DNA from: JBGVSA01 sp041807905
GTDB lineage: Bacteria > Pseudomonadota > Gammaproteobacteria > Burkholderiales > Rhodocyclaceae
DNA: 64,000 nt
Assembly: GCF_041807905.1 (NCBI RefSeq)
Contig: NZ_JBGVSA010000001.1
Coordinates: forward strand, 62,001-126,000
Direction of reading: 5' to 3'
Shown here: positions 34,390 to 43,753 of the stretch, piece after piece
Numbering within the stretch: the first letter of the stretch is position 1
Layout: every line of letters begins with the position of its first letter
Program-made: the position numbers and the translations under genes
The notes under the pieces: model-generated
The model's input: the letters and a program-made list of their open reading frames with translations, nothing else
Databases searched by the model: none
What the model was told of the DNA's origin: nothing

Positions 34390-35451
34390 TTACAGGGCGG
34401 CCAGCACGGCGTCACCCATTTCGCGGGTGCCAACACGCTTGGCGCCTTCTTGCCAGATATCGCCGGTGCGCAGGCCCGAGGCCAGCACACTGCGGACAGC
34501 TTGCTCGACGCGCGCAGCCGACTGCTCATCGCCGAAACTGTAGCGCAACATCATCGCTGCGGACAGGATGGTTGCCAAAGGATTTGCAACGCCTTTGCCT
34601 GCGATGTCGGGCGCCGAGCCGTGAATGGGCTCGAACATACCCTTGTTGCTGTCGTCGAGCGAGGCCGACGGGAGCATACCGATAGAACCGGTAAGCATGG
34701 AGGCCTCATCCGAGAGAATGTCGCCGAAGATGTTGCCGGTGACCACGACGTCGAACTGCTTGGGTGCCTTGACCAGTTGCATGGCGGCGTTGTCCACCAG
34801 CATGTGGGACAGCTCGACGTCCGGGTATTCCTTGGCCAGTTCGATCATGACGTCGCGCCAGAGCTGCGTCGTTTCCAGCACGTTCATCTTGTCGACCGAG
34901 CACACGCGACGATTGCGCTTGCGGGCAGCTTCGAAGGCAACGCGGCCGATGCGGACGATCTCGGATTCCGAGTAGATCATCGTGTTGAAACCGACGCGTT
35001 CGCCATTGCGCTCTTCGATGCCCCGCGGTTCGCCGAAGTAGATGTCGCCGGTCAGCTCACGGACGATCAGGATGTCGAGCCCCGCCACGACCTCAGGCTT
35101 GAGCGTCGAAGCACCGGCCAGTTCCGGATACACCACGGCCGGACGCAGATTGGCGAAGAGGTTCAGGTCCTTGCGGATGCCCAGCAGGCCGCGCTCCGGG
35201 CGCTGCGGGCGCGGCAGCGAATCCCACTTGGGGCCGCCAACGGCGCCCAGCAGCACGGCGTCGGCTTCGCGCGCCAGCTTTTGGGTGGCCGCCGGATATG
35301 GCTCGCCGGTGGCATCGACGGCACAACCGCCCAACAGGGCGTTTTCCATCTCGATCTTGAGGCCATCGGCGCGCAGTGCTTCGAGCACACGGACGGCTTC
35401 GCCGACGATTTCGGGGCCGATGCCATCACCGGGCAGGACACAGACTTTCAT
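34390..35451 (-). CDS. leuB: 3-isopropylmalate dehydrogenase
   Basis: A 353-aa NAD-dependent enzyme of leucine synthesis. It contains VCVLPGDGIGPEIV, LLGAVGGPKWD, the arginine-rich segment YSESEIVRIGRVAFEAA, and EPIHGSAPDIAGKG for NAD binding. GGAG sits before the ATG at 35451. It follows leuD by 46 bases and completes leuC-leuD-leuB. Confidence 0.97.
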   Translation of the reverse strand: MKVCVLPGDGIGPEIVGEAVRVLEALRADGLKIEMENALLGGCAVDATGEPYPAATQKLAREADAVLLGAVGGPKWDSLPRPQRPERGLLGIRKDLNLFANLRPAVVYPELAGASTLKPEVVAGLDILIVRELTGDIYFGEPRGIEERNGERVGFNTMIYSESEIVRIGRVAFEAARKRNRRVCSVDKMNVLETTQLWRDVMIELAKEYPDVELSHMLVDNAAMQLVKAPKQFDVVVTGNIFGDILSDEASMLTGSIGMLPSASLDDSNKGMFEPIHGSAPDIAGKGVANPLATILSAAMMLRYSFGDEQSAARVEQAVRSVLASGLRTGDIWQEGAKRVGTREMGDAVLAAL

Positions 35452-35497
35452 CAAAACTCCAATCTGGGCGCAGGCCGCACGTGCGACCCGCTCGTTA

Positions 35498-36136
35498 TCA
35501 GGCGAACAGCCAGGGTTGCTCGGCGCGGCGCTTTTCTTCGAAGGCGCGGATCTTGTCCGCGTGGCGCAGTGTCAGGCCGATGTCGTCCAGCCCGTTGAGC
35601 AGACAGTACTTGCGGAATGCATCGACGTCGAAGTGAATGGCACGGCCATCGGGACGCGTCACGGTCTGCGCATCGAGGTCGACACGCAGGCGGTAACCCG
35701 GCGTGCTCATGGCGCCGTCGAATAGTGCGTCCACTTCTTCCTTCGGCAGCACGATCGGCAACAGGCCGTTCTTGAAGCTGTTGTTGAAGAAGATGTCGGC
35801 GTAGCTGGTGCCGATGATCACGCGGAAGCCGTAGTCGTGCAGCGCCCACGGGGCGTGCTCGCGCGACGAGCCGCAGCCGAAGTTTTCGCGCGCCAGCAGG
35901 ATGCGAGCGCCCTGGTAACGCGGGTCGTTGAGCACGAAGTTCGGATTCAGCGGGCGCTTGGAGTTATCCATGCCCGGCTCGCCGTGATCCATGTAGCGCC
36001 ATTCGTCGAAGAGGTTCGGGCCAAAGCCGGAGCGTTTGATCGACTTGAGGAACTGCTTCGGGATGATCGCGTCGGTGTCGACGTTGGCCCGGTCCAGCGG
36101 CATCGCCAGACTGTCCAGGACGGTGAACTTTTCCAT
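35498..36136 (-). CDS. leuD: 3-isopropylmalate dehydratase small subunit
   Basis: A 212-aa swivelling domain partner of LeuC, isomerising isopropylmalate. It contains ANVDTDAIIPKQFLK, the key ENFGCGSSREHAPWAL loop and FFNNSFKNGLLP. Its length is typical. It starts just after the short entericidin gene, which separates it from leuC. Confidence 0.97.
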   Translation of the reverse strand: MEKFTVLDSLAMPLDRANVDTDAIIPKQFLKSIKRSGFGPNLFDEWRYMDHGEPGMDNSKRPLNPNFVLNDPRYQGARILLARENFGCGSSREHAPWALHDYGFRVIIGTSYADIFFNNSFKNGLLPIVLPKEEVDALFDGAMSTPGYRLRVDLDAQTVTRPDGRAIHFDVDAFRKYCLLNGLDDIGLTLRHADKIRAFEEKRRAEQPWLFA

Positions 36137-36268
36137 TTACTTCTTCGCTCCGCGTTGCATGGATTCGCCGACGTGTTCGACGTCCTTGCCAAAACCGGCG
36201 ACCGTGTTGCAGGCAACCACGTTGAGCGCGGCAATCGCGCAGACCAGGAAATACAGCGTTTTCTTCAT
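36137..36268 (-). CDS. Entericidin A/B family small lipoprotein
   Basis: A 43-aa lipoprotein beginning MKKTLYFLVCAIAALNVVAC with lipobox VVAC (Cys20), followed by NTVAGFGKDVEHVGESM. The GxGxDVxxxG pattern is the entericidin signature; in E. coli these are cell-envelope toxin/antidote lipoproteins. It directly abuts leuD and follows leuC by 26 bases. Entericidin-like genes at this spot recur in related bacteria. A role linked to leucine synthesis is not evident. Confidence 0.85.
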   Translation of the reverse strand: MKKTLYFLVCAIAALNVVACNTVAGFGKDVEHVGESMQRGAKK

Positions 36269-36294
36269 GGCGAGCTCTTTCAGGCTTTCGATGT

Positions 36295-37701
36295 TCAGAG
36301 GATTTCGCGCACGTCGACAAAACGACCTGCGATGGCGGCGGCGGCGGCCATTTGCGGGCTGACGAGGTGCGTACGGCCCCCCGGCCCCTGACGGCCTTCG
36401 AAATTGCGGTTCGAAGTCGACGCGCAACGCTCGCCCGGTTCGAGGCGGTCGGCGTTCATGGCCAGGCACATCGAGCAACCCGGTTCGCGCCATTCAAAGC
36501 CGGCTGCCGTGAAGATCTTGTCCAGGCCTTCCTGCTCGGCCTGCGCCTTGACCAGGCCGGAACCCGGCACGACCAGTGCCAGCTTGACGTTGGTCGCAAC
36601 GCTGCGCCCACGGACCACGGCAGCCGCCGCACGGAGGTCTTCGATGCGGGAGTTGGTGCACGAGCCGATGAAGACTTTGTCGATCTTCACGTCGGTCATG
36701 GGTGTGTTCGGAATGAGGCCCATGTACTGCAGGGCTCGCTCCATGCCGCCACGCTTGACGGCATCGCCTTCCTTCGCGGGATCGGGCACACGACCGGTGA
36801 CGTCGGTCACCATTTCGGGCGACGTTCCCCAGGTGACCTGAGGCACGATCGCACGTGCGTCGATGTTGACCACGCGATCGAATTGCGCACCGGCGTCCGA
36901 GACCAGCGTGCGCCAGTATTGCGTGGCGCGATCCCAATCTTCGGCCTTCGGGGCGAACGGACGGCCCTTGAGGTAGTTGATGGTGGTGTCGTCGACCGCC
37001 ACCAGACCGGCGCGCGCACCGGCCTCGATGGCCATGTTGCACAGGGTCATGCGCCCTTCCATCGACAGACTGCGGATGGCCGAGCCAGCGAATTCCACCG
37101 CGTAGCCCGTGCCGCCAGCCGTACCGATCTGGCCGATGACGTAGAGGATGATGTCCTTTGCGGTCACGCCGCGACCCAGCGGGCCGTCGACGTGCACGAG
37201 CATTGTCTTGGACTTTTTCTGGATCAGGCACTGCGTGGCCATGACATGCTCGACTTCCGACGTGCCGATGCCGTGTGCCAGGCAGGCAAATGCGCCGTGC
37301 GTCGAGGTGTGCGAGTCACCGCACACGACCGTCATGCCGGGCAGCGTGGCCCCGTTTTCCGGGCCGATCACGTGCACGATGCCCTGGCGCTTGTCCTTGA
37401 ACGGGAAATACGCCAGCGCGCCAGTCGCACGGATATTTGAGTCGAGCGTTTCGACCTGCAGACGCGAGATCGGGTCTTCGATACCACGATCCCAGTGGTC
37501 GGTCGGGGTGTTGTGGTCGGCGGTGGCGACGATCGAGCTGATGCGCCACGGCTTGCGGCCGGCCAGCTTCAGGCCTTCAAAAGCTTGCGGGCTGGTGACT
37601 TCGTGTACCAGGTGACGGTCGATGTAGATGAGCGCGGTGCCGTCATCTTCTTCATGCACCACGTGGCTGGACCACAACTTGTCGTACAACGTTTGCAACA
37701 T
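36295..37701 (-). CDS. leuC: 3-isopropylmalate dehydratase large subunit
   Basis: A 468-aa [4Fe-4S] aconitase-family enzyme. It contains VVCGDSHTSTHGAFACLAHGIGTSEVEHV, FIGSCTNSRIEDLRAA and the two-Cys motif in EPGCSMCLAMN, giving the three cluster cysteines. The start at 37701 (MLQTLYDKLW) is the family start; an upstream in-frame ATG at 37737 lacks homology. It heads the leuCDB genes and is followed by the entericidin-like gene. Confidence 0.97.
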   Translation of the reverse strand: MLQTLYDKLWSSHVVHEEDDGTALIYIDRHLVHEVTSPQAFEGLKLAGRKPWRISSIVATADHNTPTDHWDRGIEDPISRLQVETLDSNIRATGALAYFPFKDKRQGIVHVIGPENGATLPGMTVVCGDSHTSTHGAFACLAHGIGTSEVEHVMATQCLIQKKSKTMLVHVDGPLGRGVTAKDIILYVIGQIGTAGGTGYAVEFAGSAIRSLSMEGRMTLCNMAIEAGARAGLVAVDDTTINYLKGRPFAPKAEDWDRATQYWRTLVSDAGAQFDRVVNIDARAIVPQVTWGTSPEMVTDVTGRVPDPAKEGDAVKRGGMERALQYMGLIPNTPMTDVKIDKVFIGSCTNSRIEDLRAAAAVVRGRSVATNVKLALVVPGSGLVKAQAEQEGLDKIFTAAGFEWREPGCSMCLAMNADRLEPGERCASTSNRNFEGRQGPGGRTHLVSPQMAAAAAIAGRFVDVREIL

Positions 37702-37757
37702 GCTCGAATTTCCAGGCAGTTGGGCGGAAAAGTTCATAATTATTTCACGCGACGGGG

Positions 37758-38606
37758 TTACTTGGTAGCGCGGCCCCGTGCTGATTCGTAAAGAGGCATG
37801 ACACGCTGGGCGTAATTCGCCAGGTCAGCCTGGCGTTCGGCGCTTGGCGGGTGGGTCGACAGGAACTTGGGCGGAGCCCCGCCGCTATCGGCCTGCCCCA
37901 TCTTTTGCCACAGCGTCACAGCAGCGCGCGGATCGTACCCGGCACGTGCGGCCAGTTCGACACCGATGCGATCCGCCTCGGTCTCCTGCCCCCGCGAATT
38001 GGGCAGCTCGAACATGACCTGGTAAGCCATGCCCGCCATGTCCATGCCTCCGCCACCCACGCCCAGCAAAGCGCCGGCGATGGACATGCCGAGGTTGGCG
38101 TTGGCCGCCTGAGAGGCACGCTCCCAGGCATGTTCGCGTAGCGCATGAGCGATTTCGTGGCCCATCACGGCCGCGATTTCGTCGTCGGTCAGCTTGAGCT
38201 TGTCGATCAGCCCCGAATACACCGCGATCTTGCCGCCCGGCATGCACCAGGCGTTAAGTTCGCTGGATGAGATGACGTGCGTCTCCCATTTCCATTGCTG
38301 CGCGTCGGGACGGAACACCGCAGTCTGTGGAATCAGGCGCCCTGCGATGCGTTGCACGCGCTCGGTCATTGCCTTGTTCTGATCGAGCTGGCCCTTGGTG
38401 CTTGCCGCATCGAGCGTCTGGCGGTATTCCAGCGCCGCCGCCTGGGTGAGCTGGCTGCGATCGACAAGCGGCGAGACCGTCTGCTTGCGATCGATCCCCA
38501 CCGTGCCGGGCGCGGTGGTCTGCACGGTCTGGCAAGCAACAACGGCTGCCACCGCGCCGCCCGCAAGCAGCATGCGGGCGGTGGCCCATCGTTTCGAGTG
38601 CTTCAT
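37758..38606 (-). CDS. M48 family metalloprotease lipoprotein
   Basis: A 282-aa membrane-anchored zinc protease. It has a signal with lipobox VVAC (Cys25), then the catalytic HEIAH at residues 150-154 in MGHEIAHALREHAWER, and the third ligand in SRGQETEADRIGVELAARAGYDP. The layout matches YggG/LoiP-type proteases, which take part in outer-membrane protein quality control. It sits between aroC and leuC on the same strand, 35 bases after aroC. Confidence 0.93.
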   Translation of the reverse strand: MKHSKRWATARMLLAGGAVAAVVACQTVQTTAPGTVGIDRKQTVSPLVDRSQLTQAAALEYRQTLDAASTKGQLDQNKAMTERVQRIAGRLIPQTAVFRPDAQQWKWETHVISSSELNAWCMPGGKIAVYSGLIDKLKLTDDEIAAVMGHEIAHALREHAWERASQAANANLGMSIAGALLGVGGGGMDMAGMAYQVMFELPNSRGQETEADRIGVELAARAGYDPRAAVTLWQKMGQADSGGAPPKFLSTHPPSAERQADLANYAQRVMPLYESARGRATK

Positions 38607-38641
38607 GGCTCCCTCCTCTCGCAGACGTATCTGGCCGAAGA

Positions 38642-39775
38642 TCAGACCTTCGGGCTGGGAATGTCCTGCACGCCGTCCGGCGCCAGTCCGGCAATGCGCG
38701 GCGCGCGCGGCGCGACGTCGCCGTTTTGCGCGCGCTGTCGCAACGCGTGATCAATCAGCACCAAAGCCAGCATTGCTTCGGCGATAGGGGCTGCACGCAT
38801 ACCCACGCAAGGATCGTGACGGCCGGTGGTCATCATTTCGACCGGGTTGCCGTCGAGGTCGATGGAGCGGCGATTCTGCGGAATCGAAGACGTCGGCTTG
38901 ATGGCCAGCGAGACGCGCACATCCTGTCCGCTGGAAATGCCGCCAAGAATGCCACCAGCATGATTCGACAGGAAGCCGGCGGGCGTGAGTTCGTCGCCAT
39001 GCACCGAACCACGTTGCGGAATCACTCCGAAGCCGTCACCGATTTCGACGCCCTTGACGGCGTTGATGCTCATCATCGCGTAGGCAATGTCGGCATCCAG
39101 GCGGTCATAGACCGGCTCGCCCCAGCCCGGAGGCACGCCGGTGGCGATGACGTCGATGCGCGCGCCGATCGAGTCGCGTTCGGCACGGATGCGGTCCATG
39201 TACGCTTCGAGTTCGGGGACAATGTCCGCGTTGGGCGCAAAGAACGCGTTTTCCGAAACGTGCTCCCAGCCCTTGAACGGGATGGCGATCTCGCCAAGCT
39301 GACTCATCCATGCCCGGATGACGATTCCATGCTTTTCCGCCAGCCATTTCTTTGCGACGGCACCTGCCGCGACGCGCACGGCAGTCTCGCGGGCGGACGA
39401 CCGGCCGCCACCGCGATAGTCGCGCACGCCGTACTTGTGTTCGTAGGTGTAATCGGCGTGGCCGGGGCGAAAAGTGTTCGCGATCTTGGAGTAGTCGCCG
39501 CTACGCTGGTCCTGGTTGCGGATCAATAGTGCGATCGGCGTGCCAGTGGTCTTGCCCTCGAAAACACCGGAGAGAATCTCGACGGTGTCCGGCTCCTTGC
39601 GCTGCGTGACGTGGCGCGAAGTCCCGGGCTTGCGGCGGTCCAGTTCCAACTGGATGTCCGCTTCGGTCAGCGCCAGTCCCGGGGGACAACCATCGACAAC
39701 GCAGCCGATGGCAGCGCCATGCGACTCGCCGAATGAGGTGACGGTAAACAAGGTACCCAGAGTGCTGCCTGACAT
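38642..39775 (-). CDS. aroC: Chorismate synthase
   Basis: A 377-aa FMN-dependent enzyme forming chorismate from EPSP. It contains LFTVTSFGESHGAAIGCVVDGCPPG, RPGHADYTYEHKYGVRDYRGGGRSSARET and GGISSGQDVRVSLAIKPTSSI, all family signatures. It is divergent from the histidine kinase gene to its right. The enzyme supplies the pheA/tyrA/trp branches present elsewhere in the window. Confidence 0.97.
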   Translation of the reverse strand: MSGSTLGTLFTVTSFGESHGAAIGCVVDGCPPGLALTEADIQLELDRRKPGTSRHVTQRKEPDTVEILSGVFEGKTTGTPIALLIRNQDQRSGDYSKIANTFRPGHADYTYEHKYGVRDYRGGGRSSARETAVRVAAGAVAKKWLAEKHGIVIRAWMSQLGEIAIPFKGWEHVSENAFFAPNADIVPELEAYMDRIRAERDSIGARIDVIATGVPPGWGEPVYDRLDADIAYAMMSINAVKGVEIGDGFGVIPQRGSVHGDELTPAGFLSNHAGGILGGISSGQDVRVSLAIKPTSSIPQNRRSIDLDGNPVEMMTTGRHDPCVGMRAAPIAEAMLALVLIDHALRQRAQNGDVAPRAPRIAGLAPDGVQDIPSPKV

Positions 39776-39847
39776 GGCTTTCTTGCGTCCAGTACGTGTC
39801 TGTCGGGGGTCGTGATTTTAGCATGCGGCAAGGCCCCTAGCGGCCCT

Positions 39848-39875
39848 GCCCGCCCGCCGCGCCGTGCGGGCGGGC
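39848..39875. repeat. GC-rich inverted repeat between aroC and the histidine kinase
   Basis: A 10-bp perfect stem GCCCGCCCGC / GCGGGCGGGC with an 8-nt loop in the 277-base divergent region. Because the flanking genes diverge it is not an obvious terminator and may be a structured 5' leader or an operator. No promoter could be assigned with confidence. Confidence 0.4.
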
Positions 39876-40052
39876 GTGCCATATTCCGCCGCATCGCCAG
39901 GCAAAGTGTCTTAGCATATCGCCGCCCCCGAACAAGAGCCGCCAGGGCCATCCCAGACAGTCAGCCCAACCCGACGGAGCACGCAGATTACCGCCCTGCC
40001 TTCAACCCAGACCGCGTCGTTCCTTCGCCGCAGTGCCACGACGGTAGCCGTC

Positions 40053-41762
40053 GTGCCGTTCTGGCGCCGCACGATGGTCGGCATTGTTCTCGTCAGCCTG
40101 CTCTGCGCCGGCGAAATCGTCCTGCGGCTCAACCAGGCTCGCCAGTACGAGGGTTCTCGCACGCTCGTCACCGGCAAGCTGGCGCATGTGCGGGCCAAGC
40201 TCGAAACCGAACTGAACAGCACCCTGTTCCTGACGGCGGGTCTCGTCGCCTATGTCAGCTCGCACGAGGGCGGACTGACCGAAGCCCACGCCAACGCACT
40301 GCTGTCGGCGCTCTATGCCAACGGGCGCAATATCCGCAACATCGGCATCGCGCCCGACAACCGACTGCGCTGGATCCAGCCGTTGCAGGGCAACCGCAAG
40401 GCGCTCGGTCTGTACTACCCCAACCAACCGGATCAATGGCCAAGCGTGAGGCGCGCCATCGAAGGGCGGCAAACCGTCGTGGCAGGCCCCGTCCTCCTCC
40501 TGCAGGGCGGCCAAGGGCTCATCGCCCGCACACCGGTGTTTCTGGCCGACGGTAGTTACTGGGGATTGCTCAGTCTGGTCGTTGACTGGGACAAGCTCAA
40601 AACCGCCGTGGGGCTCGCTCCGGTCATCGACGGCATGCAGCTCGCGATTCGCGGGCGCGACGGCACGGGTGCGGCCGGATCGGTATTCTTCGGCGACGGC
40701 GAGGTTTTCGCCGACAACCCCGTAACTACGCTTTTGACGCTCCCCGGCGGCGAATGGCTGCTCGCCGCAACGCCGGTCGATGGATGGCAATCGGGCGACG
40801 GTGCCCGCCAGCGATTGATCTACATCCTCGTCGCCCTGCTCATCTCGGCACTTGTGTTGTCCGCACTGCGCGACGCAGCCGACCGGGAGAGCCTCAATAG
40901 CGATCTCGAACACCGCGTCATGGCCCGCACCAGGGCGCTGCAGGCATCCAACGACCAGCTCACCAACACCCTCGAGACCCTCAAGAAAGCGCAGGATCAA
41001 CTGGTGCGCAGCGAAAAACTCGCCGCCCTCGGAGGACTCGTCGCGGGCGTTGCACATGAGCTGAATACCCCCTTGGGCAACGGCATGCTGGCCGCAACTG
41101 CGCTGACGCGTCGCACGCGCGCCCTGCGCGAGCAGCAGGCGATCCGGCGTTCCGAATGGATCGCCGCACTGGACGACCTGGAGCAAGCCAGCGGCATCAT
41201 CCAGCACAGTCTCGAACGCGCATCGGAACTGGTCACCAGCTTCCGGCGGGTCGCGGCTGACCGCAGCACTGAACATCGCCGCCGTTTCCGGCTGAACACC
41301 AGCATTCACGATCTGGCCGTCACGCTACGACCGACTCTCGCCCAGGCCGGCTTGACGCTGCGCTCATCGGTGCCACCGAACATCGAATTGGACGGCTACC
41401 CGGGGCTGGTCGACCAGATGCTCATGAATCTGGTGCAGAACGCCGTCGCCCACGCCTATCCGGACGGACGCAGCGGCATCATCCACATCGACGCGCACAG
41501 CGAGGGCAACGATCTCATCCTGGAGGTGAGCGACGATGGCATTGGCATTCCGCCGGACAATCTGTCGCGCATCTTCGATCCGTTCTTCACGACCCGACTG
41601 GGCCGTGGCGGCGCCGGACTGGGATTGAATATCATCTACAACATCGTGACCGGCCCGCTCGGCGGCGAAATCTCGGTGCTCAGTTCATGCGGCCAGGGCA
41701 CACGATTCACCATCAGCATGCCGCTGGTCGCGCCCGCCGAGTCCGTCGGCATCAATGTCTGA
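40053..41762 (+). CDS. CHASE-domain sensor histidine kinase (orphan)
   Basis: About 569 aa starting at a GTG. A transmembrane helix at ~8-25 is followed by a periplasmic CHASE sensor (about 50-245; NIGIAPDNRLRWIQPLQGN, GLIARTPVFLADGSYWGLLSLVVD) and a second helix (~255-272). A coiled linker leads to the dimerisation box LVAGVAHELNTPLGN with His335. The ATPase domain shows NLVQNAVAHAYP, DDGIGIPPDNLSRIFDPFFTT and GAGLGLNIIYNIV. No response regulator is adjacent. The 3' end overlaps the convergent ilvN end by 11 bases. The start is uncertain because ribosome-site evidence is weak. Confidence 0.9.
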   Translation: MPFWRRTMVGIVLVSLLCAGEIVLRLNQARQYEGSRTLVTGKLAHVRAKLETELNSTLFLTAGLVAYVSSHEGGLTEAHANALLSALYANGRNIRNIGIAPDNRLRWIQPLQGNRKALGLYYPNQPDQWPSVRRAIEGRQTVVAGPVLLLQGGQGLIARTPVFLADGSYWGLLSLVVDWDKLKTAVGLAPVIDGMQLAIRGRDGTGAAGSVFFGDGEVFADNPVTTLLTLPGGEWLLAATPVDGWQSGDGARQRLIYILVALLISALVLSALRDAADRESLNSDLEHRVMARTRALQASNDQLTNTLETLKKAQDQLVRSEKLAALGGLVAGVAHELNTPLGNGMLAATALTRRTRALREQQAIRRSEWIAALDDLEQASGIIQHSLERASELVTSFRRVAADRSTEHRRRFRLNTSIHDLAVTLRPTLAQAGLTLRSSVPPNIELDGYPGLVDQMLMNLVQNAVAHAYPDGRSGIIHIDAHSEGNDLILEVSDDGIGIPPDNLSRIFDPFFTTRLGRGGAGLGLNIIYNIVTGPLGGEISVLSSCGQGTRFTISMPLVAPAESVGINV

Positions 41763-42036
41763 AGAACGACTCGAGCTGCTCGAAGATGCGATGCTCTGCG
41801 CCGTGACGCCTCACTGACAGCACATCTTCGAGCTTCTCGACCTGGTTGACCATCTTCGGCAGGCGCTCGTCATCGCGCACCGACAGCCAGATGCGGCTTT
41901 CGTCACCGTTGCCGATCGGCATGCACAGAATGCCCTCGACGTTGAAGGCACGTCGCGCGAACAGGCCGCACACGTGCGACATGACCCCCGGGTGATTGCG
42001 CACGGCCAGCTCCAGCACCACCTTGTCGTTGCTCAT
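41752..42036 (-). CDS. ilvN: Acetolactate synthase small subunit, IlvN type
   Basis: A 94-aa single-ACT-domain regulatory subunit. It contains LELAVRNHPGVMSHVCGLFARRAFNVEGILCMPI, which closely follows E. coli IlvN (AHAS I). IlvH subunits are about twice as long. It confers valine feedback inhibition on the catalytic partner. It starts one base after the ilvB stop, and its 3' end overlaps the tail of the histidine kinase gene on the other strand. Confidence 0.94.
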   Translation of the reverse strand: MSNDKVVLELAVRNHPGVMSHVCGLFARRAFNVEGILCMPIGNGDESRIWLSVRDDERLPKMVNQVEKLEDVLSVRRHGAEHRIFEQLESFFRH

Positions 42037-42037
42037 C

Positions 42038-43699
42038 TCAGCCTCCGATCATTTCGGTATTGGCCGCACCCGGCGGCACCATAGGGAACACTTTCTGTGC
42101 GACGTCGATCGACGCATGGATGAGGCACGGACCGCTCGAGCGCAGTGCGGTACTCAACAGGCCGCGCGGGTCTTCCGCGGCATCGAGATCGTAGGCGCCC
42201 AGACCGAAGCCTTCCGCGATGCGGACAAAATCCATGGGACGGCGGTAATCGGCGGCGAACACCCGCTTTCCGTAGAACAGATCCTGCTGCTGGTGCACCA
42301 GACCGAGCGACTGGTTGTTCATCAGCACGATCTTGACGTTGGCGCCCTCCTCGACTGCTGTCGCCAGTTCCTGGATATTCATCTGCAGGCTGCCGTCGCC
42401 AGAGAAGCACACCACCGTGCGCGACGGTTCGGCCAGCGCCGCGCCAATAGCCGCCGGCAGACCGAAGCCCATCGTCCCCAGGCCGCCGGATGTCAGCCAC
42501 TGGCGCGGACGCGCAAAGGGGTAGGCCTGCGCCACCCACATCTGGTGCTGACCCACGTCGGTGGCGATGATGGCCTCGTCGTCGAGCAACGAAGCGACGG
42601 CGCACACAAGGCCATAGTGACTGCGCGGATCGTCGGCGTCGGGCATGGCAAGTGGATGTGCGGCCTTGAGGCTCGCCACGCGGGACAGCCACTCTTTGCG
42701 CAAGGTGATCGTGACGTGCGGCATCAGCATCTGCAGCGCCTGACCGACGTCGCCATGGACTGCCACATGCGGACGGCGGATCTTTCCCAATTCCGCAGCA
42801 TCGATGTCAATGTGAATGACGTTGGCGTTGGGGCAGAACTTCTCGGCCTTGCCGATGGCGCGATCATCAAAGCGCGCACCCAGCACAATCAGCAGATCGG
42901 CTTCTTCGAGCACGAAATTCGTGAAGCGCGCCGCATGCATGCCAAGCATGCCCAGCGCCAACGGGTGATCCGACGGCATTGCGCCCAGCGCCATCAGCGT
43001 GGAAGTTGTTGGCAGCGCAGCTTGTTCGGCCAGCATCACGGCCGCTTCCGACGCGCCCGACTGGATCACACCGCCGCCGATGTACATCACCGGTCGCTGC
43101 GAGGCGTTGATCATCTGTGCGGCGCGCTCGATGTCCGCCATGTCGATCGTCGGCGTGGCGTCGGTGCCGCCTGGGGCGGGCAATTCGTCGATATCGATGG
43201 AGGCGGTCTGAACGTCCTTGGGAATGTCGATCCAGACAGGACCGGGACGCCCCGATTCCGCGATCCGGAAAGCTTCGGGAATCACTCGCAGCAACTCGCG
43301 CACGTCGCGCACAAGGTAGTTGTGTTTGGTGACCGGAATACCGATGCCGTAGGTGTCGACCTCCTGGAACGCATCGGTGCCGATCATGCCCAGCGGCACC
43401 TGCCCGGTGATACACACCATGGGAACCGAATCCAGCTTGGCGTCGGCGACCGCCGTCAGCAGGTTGGTGGCGCCCGGACCGCTGGACGCCATGCAGACGG
43501 CAGCCTTGCCCGTCACACGGGCAATACCTTGAGCGATGAATCCTGCGCCTTGTTCGTGGCGCGCCAGCACGTGCCGGATGGCGCTCTGTGAAAAAGCGTC
43601 ATACAGCGGAAGGGCCGCTCCGCCGGGAATACCGGCGACGATGGAAATCCCCTGCTGCTCGAGCAGGCGGACAATGAGCTGAGCTCCGGTGATTCGCAT
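42038..43699 (-). CDS. ilvB: Acetolactate synthase large subunit, IlvB type
   Basis: A 553-aa thiamine-diphosphate enzyme making acetolactate or acetohydroxybutyrate in branched-chain amino-acid synthesis. It contains LLEQQGISIVAGIPGGAALPLYDA, the catalytic Glu in LARHEQGAGFIAQGIAR, SGPGATNLLTAVADAKLDS, and the ThDP motif GDGSLQMNIQELATAVEEGANVKIVLMNNQS. The best match by eye is E. coli IlvB (AHAS I). An upstream valine leader peptide and terminator strongly suggest attenuation control by charged tRNA-Val. Confidence 0.96.
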   Translation of the reverse strand: MRITGAQLIVRLLEQQGISIVAGIPGGAALPLYDAFSQSAIRHVLARHEQGAGFIAQGIARVTGKAAVCMASSGPGATNLLTAVADAKLDSVPMVCITGQVPLGMIGTDAFQEVDTYGIGIPVTKHNYLVRDVRELLRVIPEAFRIAESGRPGPVWIDIPKDVQTASIDIDELPAPGGTDATPTIDMADIERAAQMINASQRPVMYIGGGVIQSGASEAAVMLAEQAALPTTSTLMALGAMPSDHPLALGMLGMHAARFTNFVLEEADLLIVLGARFDDRAIGKAEKFCPNANVIHIDIDAAELGKIRRPHVAVHGDVGQALQMLMPHVTITLRKEWLSRVASLKAAHPLAMPDADDPRSHYGLVCAVASLLDDEAIIATDVGQHQMWVAQAYPFARPRQWLTSGGLGTMGFGLPAAIGAALAEPSRTVVCFSGDGSLQMNIQELATAVEEGANVKIVLMNNQSLGLVHQQQDLFYGKRVFAADYRRPMDFVRIAEGFGLGAYDLDAAEDPRGLLSTALRSSGPCLIHASIDVAQKVFPMVPPGAANTEMIGG

Positions 43700-43753
43700 G
43701 GCACGTATCCTTCAATTCGTGCCGGCATCACAAGACCGAGAGGGGGAGATACA

